A stretch of DNA of 64,000 nt, from the NCBI GenBank assembly GCA_963803875.1, contig CAWDOA010000016.1:248001-312000 (forward strand), given 5' to 3'. How positions within the stretch are numbered: the stretch's first letter is position 1; the number at the start of each line of letters is the position of its first letter. Origin of the DNA: JABDIY01 sp963803875. Its GTDB lineage: Bacteria > Actinomycetota > Acidimicrobiia > Acidimicrobiales > SZUA-35. The notes under the pieces are model-generated. The model worked only from the letters and a program-made list of their open reading frames with translations. It ran no database searches and had not been told where the DNA came from. Made by a program: the position numbers and the translations under genes. Shown piece by piece: positions 60,401 to 64,000 of the stretch.

Positions 60401-61528
60401 TTAGTGGGTGCGAAGGCCAACGTAGTCGGCCAGAGCTGCCATTGTCGCCCGGGTGGAGGGGTCGATCCGCAGCGAGGGAAGAGTGTCATGAGCTTGTTGC
60501 ACGAGCTCTGCAACCCTTCCTTCGACCTCGGTGATGGCGCCAGTACTGTGCAGTACACCGACGATGGCGTGTACGGACTCTTCTGTGAGGTAGGGATAAC
60601 CGACCTGGGTCAGGAGTTCACGTTCCTCGGCCGTGGCCCGTTCCAGTGCGATCGCCAGCAGTTCTGTGGGCTTGCCTTCCCGCAGGTCGGTGCCGACCGG
60701 TTTGCCGGTTGCGCTGGATTCGCCGATCACACCCAGCAAATCGTCGCGAAGCTGAAAGGCCTCGCCCAGCGGACGCCCGAAAGCTTCCAGCCGGTTGAGC
60801 GCATCGCTGCGATCATCAGCGCTGAGCCCATCCCATCCGGGAGCTAGCGTGGCCCCCATCTGCAACGGTCGCACGATCGTGTAGAGCGCACTCTTGAACG
60901 TGGCGACCGCTCGAGCCGTCGCACGATCAGATTCTCCAGCCGCGCTGGATCTGATGTCCAGGTACTGGCCGAGGTTCAGCTCTATCTTGAGCTCATCCCA
61001 GAGTTGGCGAGCCGGAGCGGTGGTGTTTCCTATGCATCGGTCTGCATAGGCATGGGCCAGGTCGCCGAGCAGGATCGCGACCCCTTCCCCGTACCGCCGA
61101 GGTTCGCCTCGCCAGTCCAACCGCTGGAGCCGGGCGGCCTCGGTGGTGTGGATTGTTGGCACACCACGCCTGGTAGGGGCGTTGTCCATGATGTCGTCGT
61201 GGATCAGCGCAAACGCCTGAAGCAGTTCAAACGCAGCGCAGGTACCCATCACGTCGTTCTCGTTGCGGGCGCTCCGGCCGATCCACGTGCGGGTGCCATC
61301 CCAGGCCCAGTAGCAGAACGCCGCCCGAAGGCGTTTCCCTCGCCCCAGCACCATGTTGCTCAGTGTCACGACCGCCTCTCCCAGCCGGGGGTCGTTGGTA
61401 TTCCACCGATCGATCTCGGTCTGGAATATCTGATGCAGGTGGGCTTCGGTGGCAGTCGCAACGCTGAGGATCGCCTCGGGGATTTCCGACTGATCCTCGG
61501 CGCCGGCCGTGTCAGGAACGCTGTTCAC
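60401..61528 (-). CDS. polyprenyl diphosphate synthase (geranylgeranyl type)
   Basis: A 375-residue trans-prenyltransferase that chains isopentenyl diphosphate units. The first aspartate-rich motif is LIHDDIMDNAPTRRG, the second is LRDDLLGVIG, and RGKRLRAAFCYWAW is the conserved substrate arginine region. Chain length cannot be read; the residue just before the first motif (F/A) would fit C15-C20. GTG start overlaps the xseB stop by 4 bp. Probably supplies precursors for carotenoids, menaquinone or lipids. Confidence 0.88.
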   Translation of the reverse strand: MNSVPDTAGAEDQSEIPEAILSVATATEAHLHQIFQTEIDRWNTNDPRLGEAVVTLSNMVLGRGKRLRAAFCYWAWDGTRTWIGRSARNENDVMGTCAAFELLQAFALIHDDIMDNAPTRRGVPTIHTTEAARLQRLDWRGEPRRYGEGVAILLGDLAHAYADRCIGNTTAPARQLWDELKIELNLGQYLDIRSSAAGESDRATARAVATFKSALYTIVRPLQMGATLAPGWDGLSADDRSDALNRLEAFGRPLGEAFQLRDDLLGVIGESSATGKPVGTDLREGKPTELLAIALERATAEERELLTQVGYPYLTEESVHAIVGVLHSTGAITEVEGRVAELVQQAHDTLPSLRIDPSTRATMAALADYVGLRTH

Positions 61529-61791
61529 CGGGTCGTCCCGGCGCCACCGTTTGTCGGCTCGTCCCCTGGATCCAGTGCCTCGACGAGCCCGGCCACGTCG
61601 ACTTCAACCACAGCCAGTCGGTCCCGGCAGAGAGTGAGCAACTCCGATGCCCGGCGAACACGCTCGGCCAGGTGGTCAACATCGACCACACTGCTCTCCA
61701 GTTCGCCCAGGATCGACTCGACTTCGGCCATTGCGGCCGAATACGACACGGCCTCTTCGCCCGGAGCGTTCTTCCCTGATTCCTCTGTCAC
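61525..61791 (-). CDS. xseB: exodeoxyribonuclease VII small subunit
   Basis: An 88-residue helical subunit. The family core YSAAMAEVESILGELESS, followed by VDHLAERVRRASELLTLCRDRL, is present. It binds several copies per large subunit to give the single-strand exonuclease. GTG start overlaps the xseA stop by 4 bp, and its stop overlaps the prenyltransferase start, so all three are coupled. Confidence 0.9.
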   Translation of the reverse strand: MTEESGKNAPGEEAVSYSAAMAEVESILGELESSVVDVDHLAERVRRASELLTLCRDRLAVVEVDVAGLVEALDPGDEPTNGGAGTTR

Positions 61792-63101
61792 CGGCTTGTT
61801 CCCTCGTTTGTCGGTTCAACGCCCGTGACCGTGGTCGCGATCTCGCCATCAGCCGCCTGGATGGTGAGAGCCTCACCGACTCCTACCTGAGATACCGAAC
61901 TCACAATCCGGCCCGTGCCGTTGCGGGTGATGGTCCAGCCGCGTGACATCAGGTTGGCCGGATCGAGGGCGGTGCGGCGAAGTTCGCTTCGGTCCAAGCG
62001 ATGATGAGCGTCGACCAGTGACGCATTGGCGGCTGTCAGCAATCGGTGCGTGGACCTTGAATGGTGCCGGGACGCTGTTGTCAGTGTTGTGGTGGCTCCG
62101 GCGAGAAGACGTCGAGTGGAGGTGTCACATTGCTGACGAACCAGCCTCAGCTGGTTCCGGGCGGCGGCTGACAGCCGGGAGGTTGCCAGGTTGACTCGCT
62201 GATCGAATCGGATGACCTGCTGGATGATCCAGCCGGCAGCTGCGGTTGGGGTCTTGGCCGAGATCGCGGCGACTTCGTCGGCGATCGATCGATCGATTTC
62301 GTGGCCGACTCCCACGATGACCGGTACGTCGCAGCGGGCGACGGCCGCAGCCACGTCGAAATTGTCGAACGCCACGAGATCGGTCTTGGCGCCGCCGCCT
62401 CTGACAACCGCCACGACATCGACGTCGAAGCCGCCGGCTGCGGTGATCGCCCGCGACAACGAGACTGGGGCATCGGATCCTTGGACGCGAGTGTCGAAAA
62501 GGCTCACTTGGAATGCGATGCCACTGGCGGACAGTTCATCCATGAAGTCGGCCTCGGCCGCAGACCCTTCGCTGGTCACCAGGGCTACTCGCAGCGGCAG
62601 CGCGGGAAGTGGCAGCAAACGGTTGCGGTTCAACAATCCTTCGGTGGCGAGTCGTCTCAGCGTCGCGTCGCGACTCTCCGCAAGGCGGCCCAGTGTGTAG
62701 CTCGGGTCGATCATGTTCATGATCATCTGCACTCGCCCGCTGGGAGCATAGAGGTCGATCGAACCACCGATTGCCACCTCGATGCCGTCCTCCATTCGCA
62801 TCGATCCGGTCTTCTTGAGAATGGCGTTCACCCTGAACTTGGCATTGGCGAACAACGCGACGTCGAGGATGGCCGACGGGCGCTGGGCAACCTCATCGGG
62901 ATCGATCAGGGTGAAATACACATGCCCGTTGGCCGAGCGGTTGAGTCCGGAAATGGCACCTCGAACCCAGACCTCCGGGCCGAATTGGTCGCGAAGCGCG
63001 TCCCGAATGCCCTCGCAGACCTCACCCACGCTGAGCGGGTCTCTCATCGCCGACATTCTCACCATAGAAACGGTAGCGGCACCAATCTCTTGCGCTTCCA
63101 T
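61788..63101 (-). CDS. xseA: exodeoxyribonuclease VII large subunit
   Basis: A nuclease subunit degrading single-stranded DNA. About 437 residues from ATG 63101 (the frame reaches 63197). The N-terminal OB fold (VWVRGAISGLNRSANGHVYF) precedes the catalytic domain with ALVTSEGSAAEADFMDEL, VVAVVRGGGAKTDLVAFDN, VIVGVGHEIDRSIADEVA and TPTAAAGWI, and a coiled C-terminal part. First gene of the xseA-xseB-prenyltransferase unit; divergent from the PAS/GAF gene. Confidence 0.92.
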   Translation of the reverse strand: MEAQEIGAATVSMVRMSAMRDPLSVGEVCEGIRDALRDQFGPEVWVRGAISGLNRSANGHVYFTLIDPDEVAQRPSAILDVALFANAKFRVNAILKKTGSMRMEDGIEVAIGGSIDLYAPSGRVQMIMNMIDPSYTLGRLAESRDATLRRLATEGLLNRNRLLPLPALPLRVALVTSEGSAAEADFMDELSASGIAFQVSLFDTRVQGSDAPVSLSRAITAAGGFDVDVVAVVRGGGAKTDLVAFDNFDVAAAVARCDVPVIVGVGHEIDRSIADEVAAISAKTPTAAAGWIIQQVIRFDQRVNLATSRLSAAARNQLRLVRQQCDTSTRRLLAGATTTLTTASRHHSRSTHRLLTAANASLVDAHHRLDRSELRRTALDPANLMSRGWTITRNGTGRIVSSVSQVGVGEALTIQAADGEIATTVTGVEPTNEGTSR

Positions 63102-63135
63102 GACCACCTCTCCCGGGAGCGTTAGTCTTTGAGCC

Positions 63136-64000
63136 GTGTCGTCACCTCCTGTACGTTCCGATTCCGATGACGCCACGGGTCCCCTTTCGGCTGCCATCGA
63201 TGGCGTGATGGTCTCAGCCGTTCACCCCGGTTCTGATTCAGCCCACATGGTCTACGTGAGTGAGGGGCTTGCGAACATCGTCGGCCTGTCGGTGAGCGAA
63301 CTCCTGGGCAACGCCCCCGACGCTGTCTTTGCCGAATCCACTCCGCCGCAGCAATTGGACGCAGTCGCTGCGCTTGTTGCCGCAGGCAAACAGGCGGCTG
63401 TGCCGATGGCACTCCGCACCGCGAACGGCACAGACCTCCCGGTGTATGCAACCTTTCTCGCCGTTCCCTCGCTGAGTGACGGCTGGCCGCTCTATTTGTC
63501 GATGTTCCGCGTGCTGCGGGAACCCGAAGTCGAGAGCGTGTCCGATACCGCGGTCGCGGGCGACGCGCTGTTCGATCAGACCGAACTGTTCGATGCGCTC
63601 GCTCACCCGGGGTCGCTGGACGACATCGTTCTCCATCTGGGTGAACGGGCCGAGTCGTTCCTCGGCGCCGGCCGCGTTGTGATGGCGCTTGCCTATGCCC
63701 ACGAACCAACCTCAGCTCGTTTCGACCTGGTTCGCACCGGTGGCATGAAGCCCGACCTCTTGGCCCGCTTCTTCCATATCGTGCGGTCCGAGGAGGGTAT
63801 GACATCGCCGACATCGGTTCCGGTTGCCTCCCTGCCCCTCGACACAGCGATCGAGTTTCAGAATGCCGGTATCGCATCGGTGTGGGTGACACCGATGCTG
63901 CGCAACGACAGCGAGCTGATGGGTGCAGTAGCGGTGGCTCACCCCGACAATGACGGTCCGTCGAATGCCCAGCAGCAACTCCTGAATGCTGTTGCCCGAT
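63136..64000 (+). CDS. PAS/GAF-domain signalling protein, truncated by window end
   Basis: From GTG 63136 the frame stays open to the last base (288 codons seen). The first ~110 residues resemble a PAS domain (MVYVSEGLANIVGLSVSELL, then VFAESTPPQQLDAV). A GAF-like domain follows (from about residue 160: LDDIVLHLGERAESFLGAG, then VWVTPMLRNDSELMGAVAV). An output domain (GGDEF, EAL or kinase) is expected beyond the window. Divergent from xseA. Confidence 0.75.
   Translation, partial: MSSPPVRSDSDDATGPLSAAIDGVMVSAVHPGSDSAHMVYVSEGLANIVGLSVSELLGNAPDAVFAESTPPQQLDAVAALVAAGKQAAVPMALRTANGTDLPVYATFLAVPSLSDGWPLYLSMFRVLREPEVESVSDTAVAGDALFDQTELFDALAHPGSLDDIVLHLGERAESFLGAGRVVMALAYAHEPTSARFDLVRTGGMKPDLLARFFHIVRSEEGMTSPTSVPVASLPLDTAIEFQNAGIASVWVTPMLRNDSELMGAVAVAHPDNDGPSNAQQQLLNAVAR

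Noticed and set aside
1..64000. CRISPR array, prophage, insertion sequence or integrase
   Set aside because: No spacer-repeat arrays, transposase, recombinase or phage genes were seen on either strand.

Overview
The window is about 64 kb of GC-rich (roughly 60% by eye), densely packed bacterial DNA with many GTG/TTG starts and short ATGA-type overlaps. The gene content is actinobacterial. It holds a fhaA/fhaB/pstP/rodA/pbpA/pknB cluster with crgA and trpG beside it, a Ni-superoxide dismutase with its processing protease, a DtxR-type repressor and a BON-OmpA protein. This order resembles the region next to the replication origin in mycobacteria. My inference is a deep-branching actinobacterium, possibly of the class Acidimicrobiia; placement below phylum is a guess. 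There is no integrase, transposase, phage gene or CRISPR array.

Layout. 0-3 kb: two MFS drug exporters on the minus strand. 3-8 kb: queF, a three-gene Fe(III) ABC transporter behind a palindromic operator, and a convergent DtxR-family regulator. 8-16 kb: an unrecognised 576-aa membrane protein, tRNA-Ser(TGA), an alpha/beta hydrolase, a YqeY protein, pheA, an MBL hydrolase, a coiled-coil protein, a secreted/anchored protein, a SpoU methylase, pyrE and tRNA-Leu(CAG). 16-21.5 kb: MFS transporter, enoyl-CoA hydratase, DinB-like protein, homocysteine methyltransferase and a zinc-ribbon SDR. 21.5-31 kb: the FHA/phosphatase/kinase/peptidoglycan cluster, a DnaA-box cluster, crgA and trpG. 31-34 kb: thiolase and acyl-CoA synthetase. 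34-41.7 kb: 2-hydroxyacid dehydrogenase, MBL hydrolase, PAC2 protein, sodN-sodX, aroC, ferredoxin, TrpB2 and BON-OmpA. 42-49 kb: M16 lipoprotein, tRNA-Ala(TGC), a repeat-rich gap, prfC and a beta-propeller protein. 49-54.4 kb: a BMP-type nucleoside ABC operon. 54.6-64 kb: DEAD-box helicase, CoA-transferase, a two-component pair, a GGPP-synthase/xseB/xseA operon and a truncated PAS/GAF sensor.

The central block ties cell-wall growth to phosphorylation: PknB (four PASTA domains) is opposed by PstP, with the FHA proteins as phospho-readers and RodA/PbpA as the synthesis machine, next to the division regulator CrgA. The sequence beside crgA has four DnaA-box-like sites in 74 bp and is the best origin or DnaA-binding candidate here.

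Two things stand out beyond the genes. First, nine conserved genes or gene segments are interrupted by single-base indels, mostly in short homopolymers. Each becomes a full-length family member after a one-base correction (two in the ABC ATPase), so sequencing error is the simplest explanation. Second, three families of palindromic intergenic repeats recur. One of them shows a compensatory base-pair change between copies, which is evidence for a selected hairpin.
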